A stretch of 64,000 bases of DNA from Roseovarius nubinhibens ISM. Lineage in GTDB: Bacteria; Pseudomonadota; Alphaproteobacteria; Rhodobacterales; Rhodobacteraceae. Below, one piece after another: positions 16,855-25,627 of this stretch. The position numbers and the translations under genes were made by a program. A model generated the notes under the pieces. That model was not told the origin of the DNA, did not search any database, and saw only the letters and a list, made by a program, of their open reading frames with translations. Location of the stretch: positions 566,966-630,965 of the forward strand of contig NZ_CH724156.1 of the NCBI RefSeq assembly GCF_000152625.1. The letters run 5' to 3'. Positions within the stretch are counted from its first letter, which is position 1. Every line of letters starts with the position of its first letter.

Positions 16855-17853
16855 ATGAAAAAATTGATGTCCGCCCTCGTGGCCGGCACGGCGCTGACCC
16901 TGTCGATGCAGGCCACCACCGCCCAAGCCATGGAAGAACTCACCGTCGGCTACTTCCTCGAATGGCCGATGCCCTTCCTCGCCGCCAAGGCCGATGGCTC
17001 CTATGACGAAGCCCTCGGCATGAAGGTCAACTGGGTGAGCTTCGAGACCGGCACCGCGATGAGCGCCGCCATGGCCTCGGGCGATGTCCAGATCTCGGTG
17101 AGCCAAGGCCTGCCGCCCTTCGTCGTCGCCACCTCCGGCGGCCAGGACCTGCAACTGGTCGACGTCGCGGTGAGCTATGCCGAAAACCAAGGCTGCGCCG
17201 TGCGCAAAGACCTCGAAATCACCAAGGACTCCGCTGGCGAACTGGCGGGCAAGAAAGTGGCCGTGCCGCTCGGCACCGCCGCGCATTACAGCTTCATCCG
17301 TCAGATGGACCATTTCGGCGTGCCGCTCGACAGCCTGCAGATCGTCGACATGCCGCCGCCCGAAGGTGGTAACGCGCTCGCTCAGGGCGCCGTTGACTTT
17401 GCTTGCGGCTATGGCGGCGGCTGGGCCACCATGCGCGAACATGGCGACGTCCTCCTCACCGGCCCGGAAAAGCAGGAAATCGGCATTCTCGTCTTCGACG
17501 TGACCTCGGTTCCCGCCTCCTTTGCCGCCGAAAACGGTGAAACCCTGGCCAAATTCCTCAAAGTGACCGCCGACGCCAACAGCGCTTGGAACGACGGCAA
17601 GAGCGACGAGATGCTGGCCGTCATCGCCGAGCAATCGGGTATGGATCTCGAAGCCGCGCGCAGCGCAATCGGCACCATGTCCTTCCCGACCATCGAAGAG
17701 CAGCTCTCCGAAGCCTGGCTCGGTGGCACCGCTGCGGGCTTCATGAAAGGCGTCGCCGATGTCTTCGTCGAAGCCGGCTCGATCGACTCGGCTCTGGACA
17801 GCTATGAAGGCGCGCTCAACATCGAGCCCCTGAAAGCCGCCCAAGGCATGTAA
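16855..17853 (+). CDS. ABC transporter substrate-binding protein (taurine/nitrate/sulfonate type)
   Basis: A 332-residue periplasmic receptor with a clear signal peptide (MKKLMSALVAGTALTLSMQA, cleavage near AQA-ME). The mature part has the NMT1/TauA-like fold: VGYFLEWPMPFLAAKADG at the front and a GKKVAVPLGTAAH segment near residue 140. A GGAGAGAGAG ribosome-binding site precedes the ATG. The ATPase and permease follow after 109 bp. Substrates of this class include taurine, alkanesulfonates, nitrate, pyrimidines and N-methyl compounds. The divergent flavin amine oxidase favours an amine, but this is inference. Confidence 0.9.
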   Translation: MKKLMSALVAGTALTLSMQATTAQAMEELTVGYFLEWPMPFLAAKADGSYDEALGMKVNWVSFETGTAMSAAMASGDVQISVSQGLPPFVVATSGGQDLQLVDVAVSYAENQGCAVRKDLEITKDSAGELAGKKVAVPLGTAAHYSFIRQMDHFGVPLDSLQIVDMPPPEGGNALAQGAVDFACGYGGGWATMREHGDVLLTGPEKQEIGILVFDVTSVPASFAAENGETLAKFLKVTADANSAWNDGKSDEMLAVIAEQSGMDLEAARSAIGTMSFPTIEEQLSEAWLGGTAAGFMKGVADVFVEAGSIDSALDSYEGALNIEPLKAAQGM

Positions 17854-17962
17854 GGCCAAACCCACCGGCACCGGGTCTCCCGGTGTCGGTGACACCCCAA
17901 CATACGGATGCGGGGGCCGCCTCGCCCGGGACGACTATAAAACGGAAACAGGTGGGGCCTTT

Positions 17963-18769
17963 ATGACCGGACTTTCCATAGAAAACCTTTCCATGCGCTT
18001 CGAGCTGCCCGACGGCAGCGCGGTCCAGGCGCTCAAGAATGTATCGCTGCACCTCAAAGAAGGTGAGTTAATGAGTGTGCTCGGCCCCTCGGGCTGCGGC
18101 AAGACCACGTTGTTGAATATCGTGGCTGGGTTCCTTGCGCCCACCGAAGGCAAGCTGGTGATGAACGGCCACACGATCTCTGGCCCCGATGCCGAACGCG
18201 GCATGGTGTTCCAGAAGGGCGCGCTGTTCGAATGGATGTCGGTGCGCGAAAACGTGGGCTTTGGCCCCTCGATGAAGGGCATGCCCAAATCCGAGAAAGA
18301 CGAGATCGTCAATCATCTGCTCGATGTCGTGGGCCTTCAGGACTTCAAGGAAAAGGCCGTCTACGAGCTTTCGGGCGGGATGCAGCAGCGCGTGGCGCTG
18401 GCCCGTTGCCTCGCCAATGACCCGGACGTGATCTTGATGGACGAACCGCTCGGCGCGCTCGACGCGCTGACCCGCGAAAAGATGCAAAGCCTCGTGCTCA
18501 AGCTCTGGAAAGAGACCGGCAAGACCATCATCCTCATCACCCACTCGGTGGAAGAGGCGCTGCTCTTGGGCGAACGGCTGGTCGTCATGGCCCCGCGCCC
18601 CGGCCGCATCCACAAGGAATACCGCCTGCCCTTCGCAGAGCTCGGCGTCGGCGCCGACCTGCGCGAGGTCAAGAAACATCCCGATTTCGGCCCCAAACGT
18701 GAGGAAATCCTCTCGATGATCTGGGACATGGAAGAGGAAATCATGGGCCGCACGGAGAATGCAGCATGA
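17963..18769 (+). CDS. ABC transporter ATP-binding protein (TauB/SsuB type)
   Basis: A 268-residue ATPase with Walker A GPSGCGKTT, signature LSGGMQQR, Walker B DVILMDEPLGALD and H-loop ITHSVEEA. Length and sequence style are those of the nitrate/sulfonate/taurine importer family. Its stop overlaps the permease start as ATGA. It supplies energy to the permease encoded next and works with the receptor at 16,855. Confidence 0.94.
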   Translation: MTGLSIENLSMRFELPDGSAVQALKNVSLHLKEGELMSVLGPSGCGKTTLLNIVAGFLAPTEGKLVMNGHTISGPDAERGMVFQKGALFEWMSVRENVGFGPSMKGMPKSEKDEIVNHLLDVVGLQDFKEKAVYELSGGMQQRVALARCLANDPDVILMDEPLGALDALTREKMQSLVLKLWKETGKTIILITHSVEEALLLGERLVVMAPRPGRIHKEYRLPFAELGVGADLREVKKHPDFGPKREEILSMIWDMEEEIMGRTENAA

Positions 18770-20040
18770 CCGGGTTTTTCGTTCTCGCCATTTATGTGGG
18801 CATTTTCGTCGGCGCCTATCTGATTGTCACCAAGGTGATTCAGCGCGCCACCCTGCGCGACTACACCTCGCTCAAGACCGTGACCTTCGGCGATGAAAGC
18901 GCCGTGCGTCCGAACCGGGCGGCCGGGATCATCTCGATCTTCACCATCTTCTTCATCTGGGGCATGTTCACCGGCTCGAGCCTGCTGCCTCGCTTCCTGC
19001 ACGCGCCCGCGCCTTTTGTCGGCACGGCCGAGTTCACCTACACCGCCGAGGCCAATGGCCAGCGCGATGACGCCACCGTCACCGTGGTGGTCTATCCGCG
19101 CGACGAAAAGGTCGACGCCCCCGAGGTCGATCCCGGCGACGGCTTTGCCAAGAACGATTCCGAGGCGATGGCGCAATGGCGTTCCGGCCTGATCCGCGTC
19201 GATGCCAATGACGAGATCAGCAAGAGCGACGGCGCCGAAGTGGTGGCCATCAACGGCCAGCCCATCACCCGTGGCGGCACCGTCAAGATCGACAGCGGCA
19301 CGGTCACCCTCTCGGACAAGGGCACGCCCAACTATGCGCCGAGCCGGGGCTGGCAGATGGAGCCGCTCTACCTGCCGCCGCCCGAAGAGGTCTGGACCCG
19401 CACCATCCGCGTGCTCGACGAAGGCTTCCGCAACTTCACCCTCTGGGAACATCTCGGCTATTCGCTCTTCCGCGTGGTCGTGGGCTTCTTGATCGGGGCG
19501 CTGGTCGGCATCCCGCTGGGCTATGCCATGGGGCTGAGCAACTGGTTCCGCGGCTGGTTCGACCCGATCGTGGAATTCATGCGCCCGGTGCCGCCGCTTG
19601 CGCTGATCCCGCTGGTGATCATCTGGTTCGGCATCGGTGAGGCGGGCAAGATCATCCTGCTCTTCCTCGCGGCGCTCTGGATCATGGCCATTGCCGCCCG
19701 CTCCGGCGTGTCCGGCGTGGCGATCTCCAAGGTGCATGCCGCCTATTCGCTCGGTGCGAGCAAATGGCAGATCATGCGCTATGTCATCATCCCCAACTCG
19801 CTGCCCGAGATCTTTACCGGGGCGCGGGTGGCGATGGGCGTCTGCTGGGGCACCGTCGTGGCCGCCGAACTGGTCGCCGCCGAACAGGGCGCCGGCATGA
19901 TGATCATGGTCGCCTCGCGCTTCCAGAACACCGATATCGTGATCCTCGGGATCATCCTCATCGGGGTCATCGGCTTTGGCATCGACATGCTGATGCGCTG
20001 GGCCGAACGGGTGCTCGTCCCCTGGAAGGGCCGCAGCTGA
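18766..20040 (+). CDS. ABC transporter permease (TauC/SsuC type) with an inserted extracytoplasmic segment
   Basis: This is a 424-residue permease, against about 250-280 for ordinary TauC/SsuC. The C-terminal 250 residues are a normal BPD_transp_1 domain, introduced by the conserved LPPPEEVW segment and containing the EAA loop (SLGASKWQIMRYVI). Ahead of it are an N-terminal helix, a second helix around residues 45-65, and then about 130 hydrophilic residues (roughly 80-210) that should lie outside the membrane. That insert contains beta-rich sequence such as DDATVTVVVYPRDEK and AEVVAINGQPITRGG. A terminator follows 23 bp after the stop. Confidence 0.9.
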   Translation: MTGFFVLAIYVGIFVGAYLIVTKVIQRATLRDYTSLKTVTFGDESAVRPNRAAGIISIFTIFFIWGMFTGSSLLPRFLHAPAPFVGTAEFTYTAEANGQRDDATVTVVVYPRDEKVDAPEVDPGDGFAKNDSEAMAQWRSGLIRVDANDEISKSDGAEVVAINGQPITRGGTVKIDSGTVTLSDKGTPNYAPSRGWQMEPLYLPPPEEVWTRTIRVLDEGFRNFTLWEHLGYSLFRVVVGFLIGALVGIPLGYAMGLSNWFRGWFDPIVEFMRPVPPLALIPLVIIWFGIGEAGKIILLFLAALWIMAIAARSGVSGVAISKVHAAYSLGASKWQIMRYVIIPNSLPEIFTGARVAMGVCWGTVVAAELVAAEQGAGMMIMVASRFQNTDIVILGIILIGVIGFGIDMLMRWAERVLVPWKGRS

Positions 20041-20063
20041 TCCAACCGGTATCACGAGACAGC

Positions 20064-20090
20064 AAAGGCGGCCTCCGGGCCGCCTTTTTT
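20064..20090 (+). terminator. Rho-independent terminator after the taurine-type ABC operon
   Basis: A 10-bp perfect stem, AAAGGCGGCC with GGCCGCCTTT, a TCCG loop and a run of T residues at the 3' end, starts 23 bp after the permease stop codon. Confidence 0.9.
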
Positions 20091-20111
20091 ATGTTCTCGC
20101 CCCCCGATTTG

Positions 20112-20170
20112 CGCACAGTCGCAAGACCGACGTGTTACCGACGCACTGCCGACAGGCCATTTTCGCGGCT
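20112..20170. repeat. Intergenic repeat copy B (11-bp units)
   Basis: It lies between the convergent ABC permease and LysR genes. After CACAGTCGC come 11-bp-spaced cores ACCGACG, ACCGACG and GCCGACA, then GGCCATTTT. Same architecture as copies A, C and D. Confidence 0.7.
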
Positions 20171-20177
20171 TGTCCCC

Positions 20178-21086
20178 TCAGGCCGGCGCCCCGTCCCAAT
20201 CCCTGAGCAGGGCCCGCAGATGCCCGACAAAGCTCTCGGCGGCGATCGACCGCTCGGATTGCGCATGGAATATCGCTGAAATATCAAAGGTCAGCTCATG
20301 GCTGAGCGGCCTCAGCCGCAGGCTCGGCACCGGGTGGTTAAAGGCCGTGTACTCATCCACCACCACCGCCCGCCCCAAGGACGCCGCCAGATAGGGCGCC
20401 GTGAACAGCGAATGCCCCATAATCTGCCGATCGAACGACAACCCCCGCTCCGCCAGCGCATCTGACAGGACTCGCCCGATCGGCCCCCGCGCGGTGAGAT
20501 TGACCGTCGGCCGGTCGCAGAGATCCGCTAGATCAATCTCGGCCTTTTCCGCCAGACCCCAGCTCTCGGGGATCAGCGCCATGAGCCGCCCCTCCCCCAG
20601 CTTTTCCGACTGGATATCCGAGGTGAACACACCACCCGCCGCCAGCCCGATATCCACCTGACCATTGCGCAAAACCGAAAGCTGCTGCGACAGAATGCCG
20701 GTGTTGACCGAGAAATCCAGCGCCGGCATGTCCCGCAAAAGCCGCAAAATGGCCTGCGGGATGAAATAGGGCATCATCAGCGTCACCCCCATCACCGCAA
20801 GCCGCATCCCCGAGCCCTGCCGGATCGACGCCACCCGGCTTTCCAGCCGCGAAATCCCCTCGTCGAGAAACCGGCTGCTGTCATAGAGCGCATCCGCCGC
20901 CTCGGTCGGGACAAGCCTGCCCTTGTCCCGCAGAAACAGCGTGAGATTCATCACTGCCTCAAAATCATGCAAATGCCGGCTGACCGTAGGCTGAGACAAA
21001 AACATGTCCCGCGCCGCCTGCGAGATCGAGCCCGCTTTGTAGACCGCGCAAAACACCTGCAAACGTTGAAGAGTCACGCCTTTCAT
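20178..21086 (-). CDS. LysR family transcriptional regulator
   Basis: A 302-residue LysR-type regulator. The N-terminal winged helix (residues about 4-62) contains FCAVYKAGSISQAARDMFLS and QPTVSRHLHDFE; the rest is a two-lobed substrate-binding domain. The start at 21086 (MKGVTLQRLQVF) is preferred over an ATG at 21110 because the latter lies inside a perfect palindrome and adds no conserved residues. Neither has a good ribosome-binding site. It is divergent from the dctM gene and should control the TRAP/amidohydrolase operon. Confidence 0.9.
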   Translation of the reverse strand: MKGVTLQRLQVFCAVYKAGSISQAARDMFLSQPTVSRHLHDFEAVMNLTLFLRDKGRLVPTEAADALYDSSRFLDEGISRLESRVASIRQGSGMRLAVMGVTLMMPYFIPQAILRLLRDMPALDFSVNTGILSQQLSVLRNGQVDIGLAAGGVFTSDIQSEKLGEGRLMALIPESWGLAEKAEIDLADLCDRPTVNLTARGPIGRVLSDALAERGLSFDRQIMGHSLFTAPYLAASLGRAVVVDEYTAFNHPVPSLRLRPLSHELTFDISAIFHAQSERSIAAESFVGHLRALLRDWDGAPA

Positions 21087-21105
21087 AGGCCGATGTCCCA
21101 GATAA

Positions 21106-21126
21106 CCCATAGCAATATGCTATGGG
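21106..21126. promoter_or_regulatory. Candidate LysR binding site: CCCATAGCA-ATA-TGCTATGGG
   Basis: A perfect 9-bp inverted repeat with a 3-bp spacer, containing a T-N11-A core of the kind LysR regulators bind. It lies in the 65-bp gap between the LysR gene (start 21086) and dctM (start 21152) and covers the outer alternative ATG codons of both, which argues that the inner starts are the real ones. Confidence 0.65.
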
Positions 21127-21151
21127 ACTACCAAAAGTTTTCTATTTTGTC

Positions 21152-22489
21152 ATGCGCCACTTCCTCGCAGGCTCAAGCAACACTTTCCCAGGTCTGGATC
21201 CCGCCTTGCCCGTCTCCTTCATTCTCTTCGGCACCGCCGTCGCCCTCTTCGCCGGAACGGCCATCGCCTATCTGATCGGCGCCTCGGCGATCCTGACCTT
21301 CGTCGCCGTCGACAAGGCCCAGTTCATCGCCGTGCTGCCCCAGCGGCTCTTTAGCCAGCTCGACAGTTTCGCCTTCCTCGCCATGCCGCTTTTCATCTTT
21401 GCGGGCGATTTGATGAACCGGGGCGGTGTCGCCGCCGCGCTGATCGATTTCTGCATGTCGCTCTTCGGACGGCTCAAGGGCGGGCTCGGCCATGTGAACA
21501 TCGCCACCTCGGTCTTTTTCGCAGGCGTCTCCGGCTCGGCCACGGCGGACGCGGCCGCGCTCGGCAATTCCCTCGTCCCCGAGATGGAGCGCCGCGGCTA
21601 TACCCGCGAATATGCCGCCGCCATCACCGGCGCCTCCTCGATCATCGGGCCGATCATTCCGCCCTCGTCGATCATGATCTTCTACGGCGCGCTGATGGGC
21701 ACCAATGTCACCGCACTCTTTGCCGCGGGCATCCTGCCGGGCCTCCTGCTGGCCGCGGTGCTGATGGCGATGAACGCCTATTTCGCCCATCGCGACGACC
21801 ATCCCGGCGGCAAGGGCATGGACCTGCCGGCGCTCTGGCCGTCCTTCCGCCGCGCCGTGCCGGCGATGCTGCTGCCGGTGATCATCCTCGGCGGCACGCT
21901 CTTTGGCATCATGACCCCGGCCGAGGCCGCCGCCGTTGCGGTGCTGGCGGCGCTGCTGATCGGCATTGGCTATGGTCAGCTCAAATGGGCCGACATCCGC
22001 GAGAGCCTGGTGCGCACCGGCGTGATGCTCGGCGGCGTGTTCATCCTGCTCTGCGCGATCTCGACCTTTTCCTATATCGCCGCACTCCTGCAATGGCCGC
22101 AGGCCATTCAGGCCGTGGTCGAACGCTGGGGCCTTGGCCCGCTCGGCTATCTGATGCTGATCAACGTGATCTTTCTCGGCGCCGGCATGGCGATGGACGT
22201 CAAGGCCGCCGTCGCGCTCTTTGCGCCGATCTTCGTGCCCGCCGCGCTGCTCATGGGGATCGACCCGGTGCATCTCGGCATCGTGATCTGTTTCAACATC
22301 ACCGCCGGGCTGCTGTCGCCCCCCTTGGGCGCGGTGCTGCTGATCCTGTCGACCGTGGTCAACATGGATTACTGGCGGCTGATCCGCGCCACCTTGCCGT
22401 TCTTCTTCGTCGAAGTCCTGATCCTCATCGTCCTGACTTTCGTCCCCGAAATATCCCTCGCACTGCCACGCGCGCTGGGATTGCGCTGA
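21152..22489 (+). CDS. TRAP transporter large permease (DctM type)
   Basis: A 445-residue polytopic protein with the DctM family features GSATADAAALGNSLVPEM, GASSIIGPIIPPSS and the C-terminal FNITAGLLSPPLGAVL. The ATG at 21152 is chosen because an upstream ATG at 21122 falls inside the LysR palindrome. No Shine-Dalgarno sequence is visible at either, so translation may be leaderless or weakly initiated. The gene order is M-P-Q rather than the commoner P-Q-M. It is the first gene of an operon that runs on to two amidohydrolases. Confidence 0.93.
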   Translation: MRHFLAGSSNTFPGLDPALPVSFILFGTAVALFAGTAIAYLIGASAILTFVAVDKAQFIAVLPQRLFSQLDSFAFLAMPLFIFAGDLMNRGGVAAALIDFCMSLFGRLKGGLGHVNIATSVFFAGVSGSATADAAALGNSLVPEMERRGYTREYAAAITGASSIIGPIIPPSSIMIFYGALMGTNVTALFAAGILPGLLLAAVLMAMNAYFAHRDDHPGGKGMDLPALWPSFRRAVPAMLLPVIILGGTLFGIMTPAEAAAVAVLAALLIGIGYGQLKWADIRESLVRTGVMLGGVFILLCAISTFSYIAALLQWPQAIQAVVERWGLGPLGYLMLINVIFLGAGMAMDVKAAVALFAPIFVPAALLMGIDPVHLGIVICFNITAGLLSPPLGAVLLILSTVVNMDYWRLIRATLPFFFVEVLILIVLTFVPEISLALPRALGLR

Positions 22490-22521
22490 CCCCGAACCAA
22501 CAGAGAGAGAAAGAGAAAAAA

Positions 22522-23502
22522 ATGAAACTGCTCAACACTTTGACCGCCATCGGGCTGACCATGATGACCGTCGCCCCGCTGCAGGCCGCAGAGATCAAGA
22601 TCGCGATGAACTCCGTCGACGATCCCACGGTAAGCGGCGAGGCCGCCTTTGCCCAAGGCTTTGCCGCCGCTCTTGAAGGCACCGATTTCACCGTTGAAAT
22701 GTACCCGTCCAACACGCTGGGCAAGGAAAAGGAACGGCTCGATCAGGTCGCCCAAGGCCTGCTCGAGGTCAATCTCGCGGCGGCCTCCACCGTCTATTCC
22801 ATGTCGCCGCTGCTCAAGGGCGTGATCCTGCCCTTCTATTTCGCCTCGGATGCCGAAATGGATGCGACCATCGAGGCCGGCAAGCTGATGGATGAGTTCA
22901 ACAAGCCGCTGGTGGAAAGTGGCATCCGCCTCGTCGGGCTCAACTACATCGGCACGGCCATGGGCATCCACAACTCCAAAATGCCGATCAGCACGATGGA
23001 CCAGATGGCAGAGCTGCGCTTTCGCGCGCTGAACCCCGAACAGATCAAGCTGCAAGAGGCCATCGGCAGCAGCGGCACCGTCATCGCCTGGGCCGAGGTC
23101 GCCAACGCGATCCAGACCGGCGTCGCCGACGGCTATTTCAACCCGCCCAGCTCGGCCATCCGCAACGGGCACACCTCCTTCCTGAAATACTACACCCCCG
23201 CAGATCTCTGGCCGTCGTCGCGCGCCATCGTGATCTCTGAGGATTGGTATCAGACCCTCTCGGACGAGGAAAAAACCCAGATCGACGCCGCCGTTGACGC
23301 GGGCCTCGCCGCCAACCGCGACTGGGTGGCCGAATGGTCGACCTCGGTCACCGAGAAACAGGTCGAGCTGGGCGTGACCATCACCCCGCTGGCCGAAGGC
23401 GAACGCGACAAGATCATCGCCGTCGCGAAACCGCTCTGGTCCGAGACCCTGACCGCCGAACAGCTTGCCCTCTGGGATCAGGCCAAAGCCGCGGCCCAGT
23501 AA
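22522..23502 (+). CDS. TRAP transporter solute-binding protein (DctP type)
   Basis: A 326-residue periplasmic receptor with a signal peptide (MKLLNTLTAIGLTMMTVAP, cleavage near LQAAE). The family's substrate arginine is likely the first Arg of MAELRFRALNPEQ around residue 165, the region that contacts the ligand carboxylate in DctP proteins. An AGAGAGAAAGAG stretch provides the ribosome-binding site. It lies 32 bp after dctM and 25 bp before dctQ. The ligand should carry a carboxylate; the downstream N-acyl-amino acid deacylase suggests an N-acylated amino acid. Confidence 0.93.
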   Translation: MKLLNTLTAIGLTMMTVAPLQAAEIKIAMNSVDDPTVSGEAAFAQGFAAALEGTDFTVEMYPSNTLGKEKERLDQVAQGLLEVNLAAASTVYSMSPLLKGVILPFYFASDAEMDATIEAGKLMDEFNKPLVESGIRLVGLNYIGTAMGIHNSKMPISTMDQMAELRFRALNPEQIKLQEAIGSSGTVIAWAEVANAIQTGVADGYFNPPSSAIRNGHTSFLKYYTPADLWPSSRAIVISEDWYQTLSDEEKTQIDAAVDAGLAANRDWVAEWSTSVTEKQVELGVTITPLAEGERDKIIAVAKPLWSETLTAEQLALWDQAKAAAQ

Positions 23503-23527
23503 GCCGCTCACGAAAAGGACGCGCGCC

Positions 23528-24061
23528 ATGACAGGCAAGATACAAACCACAGTTCTGCGCATCAGCGGGGCGATCGACGTGGTGGCCAGCATCATCACCT
23601 CCTTCGCGATCATCGTCTTGGTCGCTGCGGTGCTGTTGCAGGTCGTGGCGCGCTATATCTTCCAACAGCCCCCGCCCTATACCGAAGAGCTCGCACGCTA
23701 TGCGATGATCTGGGCGGGGCTGATCGGCGCCAGCATGGCGTTCAAACGCCGCTTTGACCCGGCCTTGATGAACGGCGTGAAAAACGGCCCGCCCTGGATG
23801 CAGGTCGCGGCCGAGATCATCCGCTCGGCGGTGGTCCTGACCTATCTCGTGCCGATCCTGATCTATTGCTTCTACGGCCCCGGCCTCAACCCGGCGCGCA
23901 GCTTTCTGCTCCGCCACAGCAAGACCATGGCCGAGGCGCTGCCCATCACAACCGTCTGGGTCGCCATCGCCGTGCCGCTGATGATCCTGATCATCCTCGT
24001 GCATCTTCTGGCCCGCTGGTGCGGCGACGGCTGGGACACGCGCCGCGCCGCACCCGACTGA
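23528..24061 (+). CDS. TRAP transporter small permease (DctQ type)
   Basis: A 177-residue membrane protein with four predicted helices and the DctQ-type EELARYAMIWAGLIGASMAF segment near residue 60. The start at 23528 follows an AAGGA ribosome-binding site. The stop codon falls in the first unit of a 14-bp tandem repeat. It completes the TRAP system with the two preceding genes. Confidence 0.9.
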   Translation: MTGKIQTTVLRISGAIDVVASIITSFAIIVLVAAVLLQVVARYIFQQPPPYTEELARYAMIWAGLIGASMAFKRRFDPALMNGVKNGPPWMQVAAEIIRSAVVLTYLVPILIYCFYGPGLNPARSFLLRHSKTMAEALPITTVWVAIAVPLMILIILVHLLARWCGDGWDTRRAAPD

Positions 24062-24118
24062 CCTGCCCCGACTGACCTGCCCAGACTGACCGGCCCAGAC
24101 TGACCCGGCTGACCCGAC
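24056..24118. repeat. 14-bp tandem repeat between dctQ and the deacylase gene
   Basis: About four units of GACTGACCTGCCCM run in tandem (24056, 24070, 24084 and 24098, the last degenerate), beginning with the last codons of dctQ and ending about 30 bp before the deacylase start. Copy number could vary between strains and would then change intercistronic spacing. Confidence 0.8.
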
Positions 24119-24148
24119 CACCATCACGTGACCCAAAGGACCTGTCCC

Positions 24149-25627
24149 ATGCAGGCTGATCTGATCCTCCACGGCGCCGAGATCATCGACGGCACCGGCG
24201 CCCCGCGCTACGCCGCCGATCTCGCCGTGTGCGATGACCGCATCACCGCCATCGGCGATCTGTCGCGCTGGCAGGCCGGGCGGCGGATCGACGGCAGCGG
24301 GCTCATCCTCGCGCCGGGGTTTATCGATCCGCATGTGCATCACGATGCCGCCGTCCTGACCGATCCCGACATGCCCTTCATGGTCAGCCAAGGGGTCACC
24401 ACGATCATCAACGGCAATTGCGGCTTTTCCATCGCCCCGATCACCGCCGAGACCGCCCTGCCGGTGCAGCTTCGGATGATCATCGGCGACGCCCTGCCGC
24501 GTTTTGCCCGCTACCGTGACTATCACGACCGGCTGATCCAAGACCCTCCGGCGGTCAACACGGCCTGCCTCATCGGCCATTCCACGCTCCGCGCCAACGC
24601 CATGGCCGATCTCGATCAGCCCGCCTCGCCCAGCCAACTCTCCGCCATGGCGCAGCAACTCGAATCCGCGCTGGCCGACGGCGCCATCGGCCTCTCCACC
24701 GGCACCTTCTACGCCCCCTCCCGCGCCGCGCCTCTGGCCGAGCTGACCGCGCTCGCCCGCATCGCCGCCGCCGAGGGCAAGCTCTACGTCACCCATATGC
24801 GCGACGAAGGCGACCGCGTCATCGAGGCGCTGGAAGAGACCTTTGCCGTCGGCCGCGACGCCTGCTGCGACGTGCATGTCTCGCATCACAAATGCGCAGG
24901 CCTGGCCAATCACGGGCTCTCGACCCGCACCTTGCAGATGATAGAGGACTTTGCCGCCACGCACCGCGTCGGGCTCGACACCACGCCCTGGATCGCCTCC
25001 TCCACCGTCCTGAACTCGGGCCGCCACCGGCAGGCCACCCGCGTCATCGTCGCCGAGAGCGAGCCCTACCCCGACATGGCCGGGCGCGACCTCGCCGACA
25101 TCGCCGAAGGCTGGGGCTGCGATCTCGACGCGGCGGTCGACCGGCTGATGCCCGCCACGGCGATCTTCTTCATCATGGATGAGGCCGACGTCCAACGCAT
25201 CCTGAGCTATCGCCAGACGATGATCTGCTCCGACGGCATTTCCGGCGGCAGCCACCCCCACCCACGGGTCTGGGGCACTTTTCCCCGCGTTCTCGGCCAC
25301 TATGCCCGCGACCTCGGGCTCTTCTCCCTCGAAGAGGCGGTGCAACGCATGACCTCCCTGCCCGCCGACCGCTTTGGCCTCGGCGGACGCGGACGCATCA
25401 GCATCGGCGGCTTTGCCGATCTGGTGCTGTTCGACGCGGCCACGATCCGCGAAGGCGCAACATTTGAAACCCCCATTCGACCCGCCGAAGGCATCAGACA
25501 TGTCTTCGTCAATGGCCGCGAGGTGTGGGCCGAGGGCCGTTCCACGGGCCAACGCCCCGGCACGGCGCTGGTCAAGACCGCCCCCGGCCGGGTCGTCTCA
25601 GTATCGGACAGAAGGAAAGACCAATGA
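24149..25627 (+). CDS. D-aminoacylase / N-acyl-D-amino-acid deacylase family amidohydrolase
   Basis: A 492-residue metal-dependent amidohydrolase. The N-terminal GFIDPHVHHDAAV carries the HxH metal ligands; NGNCGFSIAP matches the D-aminoacylase family (its Cys is a metal ligand there). Later metal ligands lie in YVTHMRDEG and VHVSHHKCAG, and the catalytic Asp in MICSDGISGGSHPHPR. The start follows AAAGGA. Its stop overlaps the next ATG (ATGA). Family members hydrolyse N-acyl-D-amino acids, N-acylated D-peptides or related amides; the TRAP transporter in the same operon probably imports the substrate. Confidence 0.9.
   Translation: MQADLILHGAEIIDGTGAPRYAADLAVCDDRITAIGDLSRWQAGRRIDGSGLILAPGFIDPHVHHDAAVLTDPDMPFMVSQGVTTIINGNCGFSIAPITAETALPVQLRMIIGDALPRFARYRDYHDRLIQDPPAVNTACLIGHSTLRANAMADLDQPASPSQLSAMAQQLESALADGAIGLSTGTFYAPSRAAPLAELTALARIAAAEGKLYVTHMRDEGDRVIEALEETFAVGRDACCDVHVSHHKCAGLANHGLSTRTLQMIEDFAATHRVGLDTTPWIASSTVLNSGRHRQATRVIVAESEPYPDMAGRDLADIAEGWGCDLDAAVDRLMPATAIFFIMDEADVQRILSYRQTMICSDGISGGSHPHPRVWGTFPRVLGHYARDLGLFSLEEAVQRMTSLPADRFGLGGRGRISIGGFADLVLFDAATIREGATFETPIRPAEGIRHVFVNGREVWAEGRSTGQRPGTALVKTAPGRVVSVSDRRKDQ

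Noticed and set aside
24056..24118. The 14-bp tandem units as a CRISPR array
   Set aside because: Units are directly adjacent with no spacers and no cas genes are in the window.
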